DNA of 64,000 nt from Streptomyces rishiriensis. Its GTDB lineage: Bacteria > Actinomycetota > Actinomycetes > Streptomycetales > Streptomycetaceae. Position numbers and translations under genes: made by a program. The notes under the pieces were generated by a model that was given only the letters and a program-made list of their open reading frames with translations, searched no databases and was not told where the DNA came from. The stretch lies in assembly GCF_030815485.1 (NCBI RefSeq), contig NZ_JAUSWV010000002.1, positions 5,394,001 through 5,458,000 of the forward strand. The letters run 5' to 3'. Below, piece after piece: positions 16,316 to 24,492 of the stretch; positions within the stretch are counted from its first letter, which is position 1; every line of letters begins with the position of its first letter.

Positions 16316-16966
16316 GTGGAGCAGCGCATAGGTTCGAGCAGCCAGCCCCTGGAGGGCGCCGGGTTCGACCCGGCATTCATCCCCGGGCTCACGTCGCCCG
16401 TGACCGCGGAGCCGGAGGACAAACGGCCGGACGAGGACGGCGGCGTGGACGCCGTCGAGCCGGAGGCGGGGAAGGGGGAGTCAGCGGCGTCGGAGCGCCC
16501 GGACGCGTCGGCGGAGCCGGGCACGTCCGACGGGTCCGAAGAACCGGACGACTCCGCCGAGTCCGTCGAGGGTCCCGTCTTCGAGGCCTCCGACCGCCGT
16601 GCGCGGATCGCCGCCGACGCCAAGGGCGTCCGGCTCCGCCTCGACGAGGAGTCGTGCGAGTTCCGCTGGGACGAGATCGGCGCGGTCGAGACCGAGACGC
16701 CGCGCTTCGGCAAGCGGTTCACCGTCACGGTGCACACCCCTGACCGCCGCTGGTACCCGATCGAGATCGAGGCGACGGCCAGGTCCCGCTTCAAGGAGTG
16801 GGAGGACCAGCTGGACGCGGTCCTCGACGCCTACTTCGAGGACGGCGAAGCCGAAGCCGAAGCGGGCGCCGAGGCCAAGGACGCCGACGTCAAGGACGCC
16901 GACGTCAAGGACGCCGACGTCAAGGACGCCGACGTCAAGGACGCCGACGTCAAGGACGCCGACTAG
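16316..16966 (+). CDS. Small PH-like domain protein with KDADV repeat tail
   Basis: 216 residues in three parts: an acidic disordered N-terminus, a compact domain at about 90-170 (DRRARIAADAKGVRLRLDEE, RWDEIGAVE, then WEDQLDAVLDAYFED) and a tail of five KDADV repeats plus KDAD. The central domain resembles that of the protein at 22063-22467. The GTG at 16316 (MEQRIGSSSQPLEG) is preferred over the in-frame GTG at 16280 because a CATACT -10-like box ends 7 bases before it, suggesting a leaderless transcript. Its TAG overlaps the stop codon of the convergent carboxypeptidase. Function unknown. Confidence 0.7.
   Translation: MEQRIGSSSQPLEGAGFDPAFIPGLTSPVTAEPEDKRPDEDGGVDAVEPEAGKGESAASERPDASAEPGTSDGSEEPDDSAESVEGPVFEASDRRARIAADAKGVRLRLDEESCEFRWDEIGAVETETPRFGKRFTVTVHTPDRRWYPIEIEATARSRFKEWEDQLDAVLDAYFEDGEAEAEAGAEAKDADVKDADVKDADVKDADVKDADVKDAD
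16877..16963 (+). repeat. 15-bp in-frame tandem repeat (KDADV)x5
   Basis: Five perfect copies of AAGGACGCCGACGTC and a 12-base partial sixth copy run directly into the TAG. The copies are identical at DNA level, so they are recent or kept homogeneous. Being a multiple of three, copy changes would leave the frame intact. Confidence 0.95.
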
Positions 16967-18333
16967 ACGCAGTACTGGGTCTGTTTCCCGATGGAGCGGT
17001 ACATGCAGTCCGCGTTCTCGAGAAGCTGAAGCACCGCGTCCCGGTTGCGGGAGGTCTCCCGCTCGATGATCTCGTCGGGCGGGTAGAACCCTCCTCCGGA
17101 AGCGGACGACGGATACATCTCGAAGGTGTACGAGAAGATCTTCTGCGTACCCCAGAGGTAGTCGTCGATCGACCCGTCGGTGATGTACAGGTCGCTGGAC
17201 TGCTCCGGGGTGTACCCGTTGCTCGCGGCCATCTTCTGCCCGACGGCCTTGAACGCGGCGTTGTCGTCCGCGGTCATCCCGGTGGCCGTGTCCGCGCTCG
17301 TGTAGCCGAACGGCCACAACACCAGCTGGCTGTACGTGTGGAAGTCGATCCCGGCGGTGATCTGCTGCTTCCCGCCCACGATCCGGCCGCGCACGAAGTC
17401 GGCGACGACCTTCACCTCGGGCGCGGACTCGGCGGCCGCGCCCCGGTAGGTCTCGGAGGACGTGGACCCCGAAGAGCCGCCGCAGCAGCCGAACTTGTAG
17501 TTCCAGTTCCGGTTGAGATCCGTACCGACGTACGAGGAACCGGAGTTGGGCTGCCGGTTCTTGCGCCAGGAGCGGTACGAGCCGGTGGCGATGTCGTACT
17601 CGCCGCCGTCCGGGTTGAGGTCGGGGACGATCCAGATCTCGCGGCCGTTGACCATGCCGGTGACCCGGGAGTCGGATCCGTAGCCGGCCCCCAGCTCACG
17701 GATCAGGTACAGCGCCATCTCCACGGTGAGGTGTTCGCGGGCGTGCTGGTGGTGGGTGAACAGCACCTCCGGCTCGGCCTCGTCCGTGGCGACGTTGTCG
17801 CTGATCTTGACGGCCACGATGTCCCGGCCCTGGTACGACTTGCCGATGACCCGCTTGCTCATGATGCCCGGGTAGGCGGCGATGCGCTGGTCGATCTCCG
17901 TCGTCATCTCGGCGTAGTTGTGGTACTTCGAGTCGGCGGTCGGGAAGTCGAAGAGCCGTACCTCGTCCTCGGCGGCCCGGTCCGGCGCCGACCCCAGAGG
18001 CGAGACCTCGTACCCCTGCGCGCGCAGCTTTCTCACCTGGTCCGCGCGGCCGGAGACCACGACGGTCTCCTCGTCGGCCTCGTCGACGCTCACCCCGGAG
18101 GCGGCGATCGCGGTGCGCATGTGGGGGGTGCTGTGGTGGACGTGGATCTCGTACTGGCGGATGTCGTCGGCGGAGGGCGCCGCCTTCGGGGCGCTGCCCG
18201 CCGCGGCGTCGGTGACCGTCGCCGAGACCGGCGCGGCGAGAGCGAGGGCGAGCAGTGCGGCGAGGACGGTGGTCCGCCTGCCGCGGTGGGCGCTTGTGGC
18301 GCCGGCGCCTGAGCCGCGAATGCGAAGTCGCAT
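16963..18333 (-). CDS. Secreted zinc carboxypeptidase (M14)
   Basis: 456 residues with a signal peptide (basic start, hydrophobic 22-36, cleavage near 40), a pro-domain to about 130 and an M14 catalytic domain. The zinc motif His197-Ala-Arg-Glu200 in THHQHAREH is clear, as are the substrate-binding VPDLNPDGGEY and TDLNRNWNYKFGCCGG regions, the third ligand region GIDFHTYSQL, and the general-base glutamate in YTFEMYP. It removes C-terminal residues outside the cell. Its stop overlaps the stop of the plus-strand repeat protein. Confidence 0.93.
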   Translation of the reverse strand: MRLRIRGSGAGATSAHRGRRTTVLAALLALALAAPVSATVTDAAAGSAPKAAPSADDIRQYEIHVHHSTPHMRTAIAASGVSVDEADEETVVVSGRADQVRKLRAQGYEVSPLGSAPDRAAEDEVRLFDFPTADSKYHNYAEMTTEIDQRIAAYPGIMSKRVIGKSYQGRDIVAVKISDNVATDEAEPEVLFTHHQHAREHLTVEMALYLIRELGAGYGSDSRVTGMVNGREIWIVPDLNPDGGEYDIATGSYRSWRKNRQPNSGSSYVGTDLNRNWNYKFGCCGGSSGSTSSETYRGAAAESAPEVKVVADFVRGRIVGGKQQITAGIDFHTYSQLVLWPFGYTSADTATGMTADDNAAFKAVGQKMAASNGYTPEQSSDLYITDGSIDDYLWGTQKIFSYTFEMYPSSASGGGFYPPDEIIERETSRNRDAVLQLLENADCMYRSIGKQTQYCV

Positions 18334-18611
18334 GAACTCTCCTTGTGGGGAGCCGGGTCGTGGGGGGCTGTGCGCTTGCTGTGTGCGGCGGTGCGGTGCC
18401 GCTCATCGTCGGGGTATGGCATGAGCAGGTCAAGAGTGGACAAGAGGCCGATGGCCGAAATCATGCGGAATGCGACAGTGGCCGGCCGCGAAGTTTAGCC
18501 GCGCCCGCGCCGGTGGGCCGGTATCCGAGGTTTGACGGAGTGTGAGCACATCGGGTGGAGATCCCGCACGCACCCTTGCCGGAGCGGCGACTTTCGGTTT
18601 TCTTGACCTCC

Positions 18612-19949
18612 ATGGCGGACACCACGGGACCCCCCACGGGAAACTCCACGCACACCGAGGCACCATCCGGCATCGACAACGCGTCTCCTCGCAAGTCCAG
18701 TTGGAAGTACATCGGCCCCGGCATCGTCGTCGCCGCCACCGGCGTCGGCGCCGGTGACCTGGTGGCCACCCTCATCGCCGGCAGCAACTTCGGCTACACC
18801 CTGCTCTGGGCGGCGGTCGTCGGCTGCCTGGTCAAGATCTCGCTGGCCGAGGCGGCCGGCCGATGGCACCTCTCCACCGGCCGCACCCTCTTCGACGGCT
18901 GGGCGAGCCTCGGCCGCTGGACGACGTGGTTCTTCGTCGTCTACGTGATCGTCTGGGGCTTCGTCTACGGCGCGGCGGCGATGTCGTCGAGCGCGCTGCC
19001 CCTCCAGGCGCTGTTCCCGGACGTGATGGACCTCGAGGCGTGGGCCGTCGCCTGCGGCCTCGTGGGCCTGGTGTTCGTCTGGTTCAACAAGTACGCCGTC
19101 TTCGAGAAGGTCATGACGGTCCTGGTGGGTGTCATGTTCGTGGTGACGGTGTACCTGGCGGTCCGGGTCACCCCCCACCTCGGTGACGCCTTCGCGGGCC
19201 TCCTCCCGGTCCTGCCGGACGAGAAGGACTCCGTCCTCAACACCCTCGGCCTGATCGGCGGCGTCGGCGGCACGATCACCCTCGCGGCGTACGGCTACTG
19301 GGTCAACGCCAAGGGCTGGACGAACACCGGCTGGATGAAGGTGATGCGGCTCGACAACCGGGTCGCGTACGTGACGACGGGCGTCTTCGTCGTCGCCATG
19401 CTCTTCGTCGGCGCGGAGCTGCTGCACTCCGCGAACGTGGCGATCGCGAGCGGCGACAAGGGGCTCGTCCAGCTGAGCGACATCCTGGAGGCGAAGTACG
19501 GCACGGCGACCGCCAAGTTCTTCCTGATCGGCTTCTTCGCCACCTCCTTCACCTCCCTGATCGGCGTCTGGCACGGCGTGAGCCTGATGTTCGCCGACTT
19601 CGTGGCCCGCTACCGGGGCCGCGGCGACGCGAGCGGGGCGGAGGTCGCCTCCGGCGAGCGGGAGCGTTCCTGGCCCTTCCGCGCCTATCTGCTGTGGCTG
19701 ACCTTCCCGCCGATCGTGCTGCTCTTCCAGGGCCAGCCGTTCCGCTTGATCATCCTGTACGGCGTGCTGGGCGCGGCCTTCCTGCCGTTCCTGGCCGGGA
19801 CGCTCCTGTGGCTGCTCAACTCCTCCCGAACGCCCGGTGAGTGGCGCAACGGACCGCTGAGCAACGCGATGCTGGCGCTGGCGGGACTGCTGTTCCTGGT
19901 GCTGTGCGTCAAGCAGATCTGGGACCAGCCGTGGTCGGAGTTCTTCTGA
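18612..19949 (+). CDS. Nramp-related divalent-metal transporter, atypical metal site
   Basis: 445 residues and about 11 membrane helices of the Nramp fold. The helix-1 position normally read DPGN is GAGD here (GVGAGDLVATLIAGSNFGY), and the helix-6 MPH motif is not present (GGTITLAAYGYWVNAKG). These residues bind manganese or iron in canonical Nramps, so the ion may differ; Nramp-related magnesium-type transporters are one possibility. Start uncertain: I use the ATG at 18612, but the frame is open to 18555 and no strong ribosome site is seen. The 278-base gap before it, back to the carboxypeptidase, shows no gene. Confidence 0.85.
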   Translation: MADTTGPPTGNSTHTEAPSGIDNASPRKSSWKYIGPGIVVAATGVGAGDLVATLIAGSNFGYTLLWAAVVGCLVKISLAEAAGRWHLSTGRTLFDGWASLGRWTTWFFVVYVIVWGFVYGAAAMSSSALPLQALFPDVMDLEAWAVACGLVGLVFVWFNKYAVFEKVMTVLVGVMFVVTVYLAVRVTPHLGDAFAGLLPVLPDEKDSVLNTLGLIGGVGGTITLAAYGYWVNAKGWTNTGWMKVMRLDNRVAYVTTGVFVVAMLFVGAELLHSANVAIASGDKGLVQLSDILEAKYGTATAKFFLIGFFATSFTSLIGVWHGVSLMFADFVARYRGRGDASGAEVASGERERSWPFRAYLLWLTFPPIVLLFQGQPFRLIILYGVLGAAFLPFLAGTLLWLLNSSRTPGEWRNGPLSNAMLALAGLLFLVLCVKQIWDQPWSEFF

Positions 19950-20030
19950 CCGGCCCGTTCGCGCGGGACCACCTCCGGGCGGCCGGTCGAGCGGCGGGTC
20001 CGGGCCCTCGGAACCCGACGTGCCGGCGGG

Positions 20031-20052
20031 GGCCCGGCCCCGGGGCCGGGCC
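20031..20052. terminator. 22-bp perfect GC palindrome between convergent genes
   Basis: A perfect palindrome of 22 bases (GGCCCGGCCCC and its complement) lies between the stop of the Nramp-like gene and the stop of the minus-strand gene at 20070. It can fold on either transcript and is likely a bidirectional terminator. Confidence 0.55.
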
Positions 20053-20069
20053 GTTCGTGTTCCCCGCCC

Positions 20070-21320
20070 TCAGCCCCCGAGGACGTCCCAGTCCGGGCTG
20101 AGGGCGATCTTCCGCAGCTGGGCGACGGTGAGCGGGGGCGCCGGGCGGGTGGCGGCCGTCGACTGGCTGCTCGCGTTGAAGGCGCTGATCACCACGCGCC
20201 TGCCGTCGCTGCGCATCGTGTCGGCGGTCCACATCACGACCCCCTCGCCGCCCTTCTCGCCGGGCCCCTGGCGGGTGGCGACGCGGGTGCCGTCGGGCAG
20301 GGTCTCGGCGTCGGAGCCGTAGAGCCGGCCGGCGGCGTCGGACATGTTCAGCTGGAGGTTGACCTGGAGGTAGCTCTCCCCCTTGCCGTCGTCCACGACG
20401 GCGTAGGCGAAGCCCTCCTGGCCGCCGCTCGAGACGATCTTCAGTTTCTCGGGGAGCGTCATCCGCAGGACGGAGAGCATCCGCCGGGACGGGACGTCCG
20501 GTTCGGCCCGGGGAGCCGAGGGGGCCGGCTTCACCGACTCCTCGGGGACGGCGGCGATGATCCGCCGCCATTCGGCGGCCGTGGCCAGGGTCTTCAGCTG
20601 TGCGGTGGTCAGCGGCGGTTCCGGACGGCTGACCGGCTTCCCCTTCTCCGCGGCGGCGTTCCACTCGACGACGCTCACATGGTGCCCGGCCGGGGTGACC
20701 AGGTCCGCGCCCCACGCCTTGGTGTCCTCGCGGCGGTCGGGATACTCGTAGCCCTGGTAGACGGTGAGCGCGGATCCGTCGGACAGCAGCTCGGTCCGGC
20801 AGCTGTCGAGGCCCGTCTGCTCACCGTCCGGGCAGGGCATCACGGCGGCGGACGGATTGACCTCGCCCGCGTCCGCCGGGATCCGGTCGAGCCCCACCGA
20901 GACGGACCCCTCGCCCTTGCCGTCGTCGAACACGCCCACCGCGAGCGGGGGCAGGCCTTCACCCGTGCCGCGCGCCGCCGTCCTGCCGAACTTCCCCTTG
21001 GGCAGCAGCTTCTGGAGCGTGCGGACCACGTCGTCGGCGGAGTAGGCGGGTTTCGTGCCGCTGCCGGTCGCGGCGACGGAGGAGGGCCGTGGGGCGGGCG
21101 CACCGTCCCACGGCACGAGCAGCGCCCCGCCCACCCCCACGAGGGCGAGGGCCGCCGTGCTTCCCGCGATCGTGGCGCGGCGCTGCAACTGCATGCGCCG
21201 GCCGCGCGCCGCCCCGGCGGTGGAGAGGCCGGTGCGGGGGGAGTCGAAGGTCCCGCCCGCCTGGCGCAGGGCGGCGGAGAGACGGTTCTCGAAGGGATCG
21301 CCGTGCTGGTCTGCGGGCAT
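20070..21320 (-). CDS. Membrane-anchored duplicated-domain protein, likely partner of the ECF sigma factor
   Basis: 416 residues: cytosolic N-terminus of about 50 residues, one membrane helix (ATIAGSTAALALVGVGGALLV) and an outer part built from two similar halves (about 90-250 and 270-416). Each half carries a DDGKGE-x-S motif, a DG(S/T)-x-L/V-type strand and ends with an (A)PPLT-AQL segment. It follows the sigma gene after 109 bases on the same strand, where an anti-sigma factor would normally be; I see no zinc anti-sigma HxxxCxxC motif. It could be an anti-sigma factor of a new type or a sigma-controlled envelope protein. Confidence 0.8.
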   Translation of the reverse strand: MPADQHGDPFENRLSAALRQAGGTFDSPRTGLSTAGAARGRRMQLQRRATIAGSTAALALVGVGGALLVPWDGAPAPRPSSVAATGSGTKPAYSADDVVRTLQKLLPKGKFGRTAARGTGEGLPPLAVGVFDDGKGEGSVSVGLDRIPADAGEVNPSAAVMPCPDGEQTGLDSCRTELLSDGSALTVYQGYEYPDRREDTKAWGADLVTPAGHHVSVVEWNAAAEKGKPVSRPEPPLTTAQLKTLATAAEWRRIIAAVPEESVKPAPSAPRAEPDVPSRRMLSVLRMTLPEKLKIVSSGGQEGFAYAVVDDGKGESYLQVNLQLNMSDAAGRLYGSDAETLPDGTRVATRQGPGEKGGEGVVMWTADTMRSDGRRVVISAFNASSQSTAATRPAPPLTVAQLRKIALSPDWDVLGG

Positions 21321-21429
21321 GGTGAACCACCGTTTCTACGGGCTTGGAGTGAAGTCGGAGTGAGGAGGCGGGTGGCGGTGTTCTCGTGGGCCGTTGTCCG
21401 GGGCCGATCTCAGGTCTCAGCGGCCGTTC

Positions 21430-21942
21430 TCAGGGGCGGGCGTACTCGGAGATGTCCTCGCCCAGCAGTTCCCGCAGCCGTCCCAGCGCTCGTGTGCACC
21501 GCGTCCGCACGGCCGCCGAACTCGCGTTCATCGCGCCCGCGGTCTCCTCGATCGAGCGGTCCTCCCAGTACCGCAGGACCACGACCGCCCGGTCCTTGGC
21601 GGGCAGCCGCCCGAGCGCCTGCATCAGGGTCAGCCGCAACGGTGTGTCGGTGCCGTCGCCGTCGGCCACGTCCGGGAGCTTCTCCACGGCCCGCTCGCGG
21701 CTGCTGCGGCGCCGCTGGTGGGCGAGGAACGCGCGGGTGAGGACGGTCTGCGCGTACCCCGCCGGGTTGTCGACCCGGGACACCCGCCCCCAGCGCACGT
21801 AGAGCCTGCCGAGGGTCTCCTGGACCAGGTCCTCGGCGAGGTGCGTGTCCCCGGCGGTGAGCAGACACGCCGACCGGTAGAGGTGGCCGGTACGCGCCGC
21901 GGCGAACTCGGCGTACTCGTCCGCGCGGGCGGCCTGCCTCAT
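21430..21942 (-). CDS. SigE-family ECF RNA polymerase sigma factor
   Basis: 170 residues with region 2 (EFAAARTGHLYRSACLLTAGDTHLAEDLVQETL) and region 4 (LPAKDRAVVVLRYWEDRSIEETAGAM, SSAAVRTRCTRAL), the pattern of the Streptomyces SigE-family/SigM-like group. The start ATG has GGGGGAA about 6 bases before it. It is co-directional with the membrane protein at 20070-21320, probably its cognate partner. Signal unknown; this group often answers envelope stress. Confidence 0.92.
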   Translation of the reverse strand: MRQAARADEYAEFAAARTGHLYRSACLLTAGDTHLAEDLVQETLGRLYVRWGRVSRVDNPAGYAQTVLTRAFLAHQRRRSSRERAVEKLPDVADGDGTDTPLRLTLMQALGRLPAKDRAVVVLRYWEDRSIEETAGAMNASSAAVRTRCTRALGRLRELLGEDISEYARP

Positions 21943-22062
21943 GAATGTTCCCCCTGTGTCGGCTGCCGTGCTGTCCTCACCCCACTAATGCGGTGGAGCG
22001 CGTGAAATGTTTCAGAGGAGACCGAAAGTGGCCGCACAGGATCACGGGGGTACTTTTCCGTT

Positions 22063-22467
22063 GTGACAGACCAGCCGCGGCCGACCCCGCCACCGCAGTC
22101 CCCGCCGCCGGGTTTCGGCCCGCCTCCGCCGCAGTACGCCCCCCGGTACCCGCAGCAGTACGCCCCGCAGGCGCCGCCGCCGGCGGGTCCGGAGTTCCTC
22201 GCGGTCGACAAGCGCAACTCGGTCGTCGTGGACGCGGTGGGCGTCGCCTTCGAGATGTACGACATCACGGTCGAGTTCCCCTGGCCGGAGATCCGCAGCG
22301 TCCACTACAGGGCGAGCCCCGACGGCAAGGCACTCATGGTCGCCGTGGTCCACGTTGACGGCCGGGTCTACGAGTGCGTGGTGACGGCGAAGCCGAGGGA
22401 ACGGTTGCGGGGCTGGTTCGCGCAACTGGCCTGGGTGCTGGGCCACTACCGGCCGCCGGGGCACTGA
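22063..22467 (+). CDS. Proline-rich protein with PH-like domain
   Basis: 134 residues: a Pro/Gln/Tyr-rich N-terminal 45 residues and a compact domain (AVDKRNSVVVDAVGVAFEMY, FPWPEIRSVHY, ERLRGWFAQLAWVLGHY). The domain lines up by eye with that of the protein at 16316-16966: similar strand order, a WPEI/WDEI turn and a final amphipathic helix. GTG start at 22063. Divergent from the sigma factor gene. Function unknown. Confidence 0.75.
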   Translation: MTDQPRPTPPPQSPPPGFGPPPPQYAPRYPQQYAPQAPPPAGPEFLAVDKRNSVVVDAVGVAFEMYDITVEFPWPEIRSVHYRASPDGKALMVAVVHVDGRVYECVVTAKPRERLRGWFAQLAWVLGHYRPPGH

Positions 22468-22481
22468 GGGCGGACGCGCGG

Positions 22482-22524
22482 GGAGGGTGCCGCTCCACGG
22501 TCGTCCCGTGGAGCGACACCCTCC
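22482..22524. terminator. Bidirectional hairpin between convergent genes
   Basis: A 19-bp stem (22482-22500 with 22506-22524) with one C-A mismatch closes a 5-base loop. It lies just past the stop of the 22063 gene and in front of the end of the chitinase gene. Confidence 0.7.
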
Positions 22525-22610
22525 GCCTTCGTCACCTGCGGCCGGTCACCCGGTCACCTCTCGCCCGTCACCCGGCCACCCGATGCCGGTGACCGCGCAC
22601 GGACCCGCCG

Positions 22611-24308
22611 CTACGGCAGTGCGTGCACGTGCGGACCCACGGCCGCCGACCACGCGTTGCCCGCCGACGCGTCCCAGTTCGTCGACCACGTCATCGCGCC
22701 CCGCAGGCCGGGATAGGTCTTCGACGGCTTGAAGGAGCCGCAGCCGGTGCCCTTGGTCAGGCAGTCCAGGGCGTTGTTGACCACCGTCGGCGACACGTAA
22801 CCGCTGCCCGCGCCGCTCGTCGAGGCCGGCAGGCCCAGACCCACCTGGGACGGGTCGAGGCCGCCCTCCAGCTGGATGCAGGCCAGCGCCGTCAGGAAGT
22901 CGACCGACCCCTGGCTGTAGACCTTGCCGTCACAGCCGAGCATCGAACCGCTGTTGTAGTACTGCATGTTGACGACGGTGAGGATGTCCTTCACGTTCAG
23001 CGCCGTCTGGAAGTAGCCGTTCGACGTCGACTGCATGTCGATCGTCTGCGGGGCCATCGTCAGGACCAGGCCGGACCCCGCCTTCGACGACAGCGACCGC
23101 AGCGCCTGTGACATGTACGTCGCGTTCAGGCCGTTCTCCAGGTCGATGTCGACGCCGTCGAAGCCGTACGTCTGCATCAGCGCGTACACCGAGTTCGCGA
23201 AGTTCGCCGCGGAGGTCGGGTCGCTCACCGAGACGGTGCCGTTCTGGCCGCCCACCGAGACGATGACCTTCTTGCCGGCCGCCTGCTTCGCCTTGATGTC
23301 CGCCTTGAACTGGTCGACCGTGTAGCCGCCGAGGCCCGCCGAGTCCAGGTTGAAGATCACGGCGCCCGGCGTCGTCGTCGCGTCCGCGAAGGCCACGGCG
23401 ATGATGTCGTACTGCGAGGAGACGGCCGAGATCTTCTGGACGGTCGCACCGTTGTTGAAGTTCTGCCAGTAGCCGGTCACGGCGTGCTTGGGCACGGTCC
23501 CGCCGCCGGTGCCGCCCGTGGTCGTCGTGCCGGTGACCGCCGTCGACTTCACCGACTCGCCCGCCGCGTTGGTCGCCGTCACCTGGAAGGTGTACGACGT
23601 CGCGGCCGCGAGGCCGGTCACGGTCGCCGAAGTCCCCGTCACCGCCGTGACCTTCGTACCGCCGCGGTAGACGGAGTAGCCGGTCGCGCCGGAGACCGCG
23701 TTCCAGGCGAGGGACACGGACGACGAGGTCGTGCCCGACACGGCCAGGCCGGCGGGCGCGCCGGGCACCGTCGGGGCCGGGTCGCCGCCTCCGCCGCCGT
23801 CGGGGCCGTACACCGACACGTCGTCCGCGTAGTACGCCGCCTGGCCGTACCAGCCGTGCGTGTACACCGTCACCGAGGTGGTCGACGCGCCGGTGGTGAA
23901 GCTCGTCGACAGCTGCTTCCACGCCGTCGAGTCGGGCGTCCAGGTCGAGACGTCCGTCGTGCCGGTGCCGGTCACGCCCAGGTAGGTGTAGCCGCCCTGG
24001 ACCCACGCGCTCAGCGTGTACGTCGCGTTGGGCTTCACGGCCACCGTCTGGGCGCAGCGGGCGTTGTCCTGCCCGGCCGGGGTCGCCTTCAGCGCGGCCG
24101 CGCCGGCGTGCACCGGCGAGGAGACGGTCGTACCGCTGCCCGCCGAACAGGTCCAGTTGGCCAGGCCGGACTCGAAGCCGGCGTTCCTGGCGTTGTTCAG
24201 GTCCGCGGCGGACGCCTGAGCCGCGCCCGTCATGGACAGGGCGAGGGCGGCGGCGAGGACGCCCGCGGCTCCCGACCCGAGTCGTGTCGTTCGTTTCTGT
24301 GGGGACAT
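22611..24308 (-). CDS. Secreted GH18 chitinase with CBM and fibronectin III domain
   Basis: 565 residues. Signal peptide 1-35 (RTTRLGSGAAGVLAAALALS, cleavage after AQASA), a beta-sandwich carbohydrate-binding module at about 36-180 (NAGFESGLANWTCSAGSG), a fibronectin III domain at about 190-275 (VPGAPAGLAVSGTTSSSV) and a GH18 catalytic domain. The catalytic motif YGFDGVDIDLE contains the DxxDxDxE signature, the last glutamate being the acid/base. It cleaves chitin outside the cell. A DasR-type operator lies in its promoter, so N-acetylglucosamine status should control it. Confidence 0.95.
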   Translation of the reverse strand: MSPQKRTTRLGSGAAGVLAAALALSMTGAAQASAADLNNARNAGFESGLANWTCSAGSGTTVSSPVHAGAAALKATPAGQDNARCAQTVAVKPNATYTLSAWVQGGYTYLGVTGTGTTDVSTWTPDSTAWKQLSTSFTTGASTTSVTVYTHGWYGQAAYYADDVSVYGPDGGGGGDPAPTVPGAPAGLAVSGTTSSSVSLAWNAVSGATGYSVYRGGTKVTAVTGTSATVTGLAAATSYTFQVTATNAAGESVKSTAVTGTTTTGGTGGGTVPKHAVTGYWQNFNNGATVQKISAVSSQYDIIAVAFADATTTPGAVIFNLDSAGLGGYTVDQFKADIKAKQAAGKKVIVSVGGQNGTVSVSDPTSAANFANSVYALMQTYGFDGVDIDLENGLNATYMSQALRSLSSKAGSGLVLTMAPQTIDMQSTSNGYFQTALNVKDILTVVNMQYYNSGSMLGCDGKVYSQGSVDFLTALACIQLEGGLDPSQVGLGLPASTSGAGSGYVSPTVVNNALDCLTKGTGCGSFKPSKTYPGLRGAMTWSTNWDASAGNAWSAAVGPHVHALP

Positions 24309-24316
24309 GACAGTAA

Positions 24317-24332
24317 GTTGGTCCAGACCAAT
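24317..24332. promoter_or_regulatory. DasR-type (dre) operator in the chitinase promoter
   Basis: GTTGGTCCAGACCAAT is a near-perfect palindrome matching the known dre consensus (A-N-TGGTCTAGACCA-N-T form) with one changed central base. On the minus strand a TTGACA hexamer ends 5 bases upstream (24338-24343), so the site lies in the spacer and -10 region, right for repression. Similar 12-bp TGGTC..GACC elements are known in Streptomyces chitinase promoters. Confidence 0.85.
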
Positions 24333-24492
24333 TCTGTTGTCAAGAGGTCCGGCCGTGGAGGGCCGGTGGAGGCCGCGCATGCGTAACCTGCCCCGGTTTG
24401 ACGGTACTTGCGCGAAGAAGAGTTGCTTGGCAGCCAGGGAAAGCTGTTCTCCGGCCACAGAGGCGTGGATACAGTGCTGAGGTAGTCACGCA

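Noticed and set aside
14484..16376. 630-codon minus-strand ORF opposite the GntP gene
   Set aside because: Translation is His/Arg/Asp-rich without domains; the plus strand encodes a clear permease.
16877..16963. Tandem repeats as a possible CRISPR-like array
   Set aside because: Units are 15 bp, contiguous and coding; there are no spacers.
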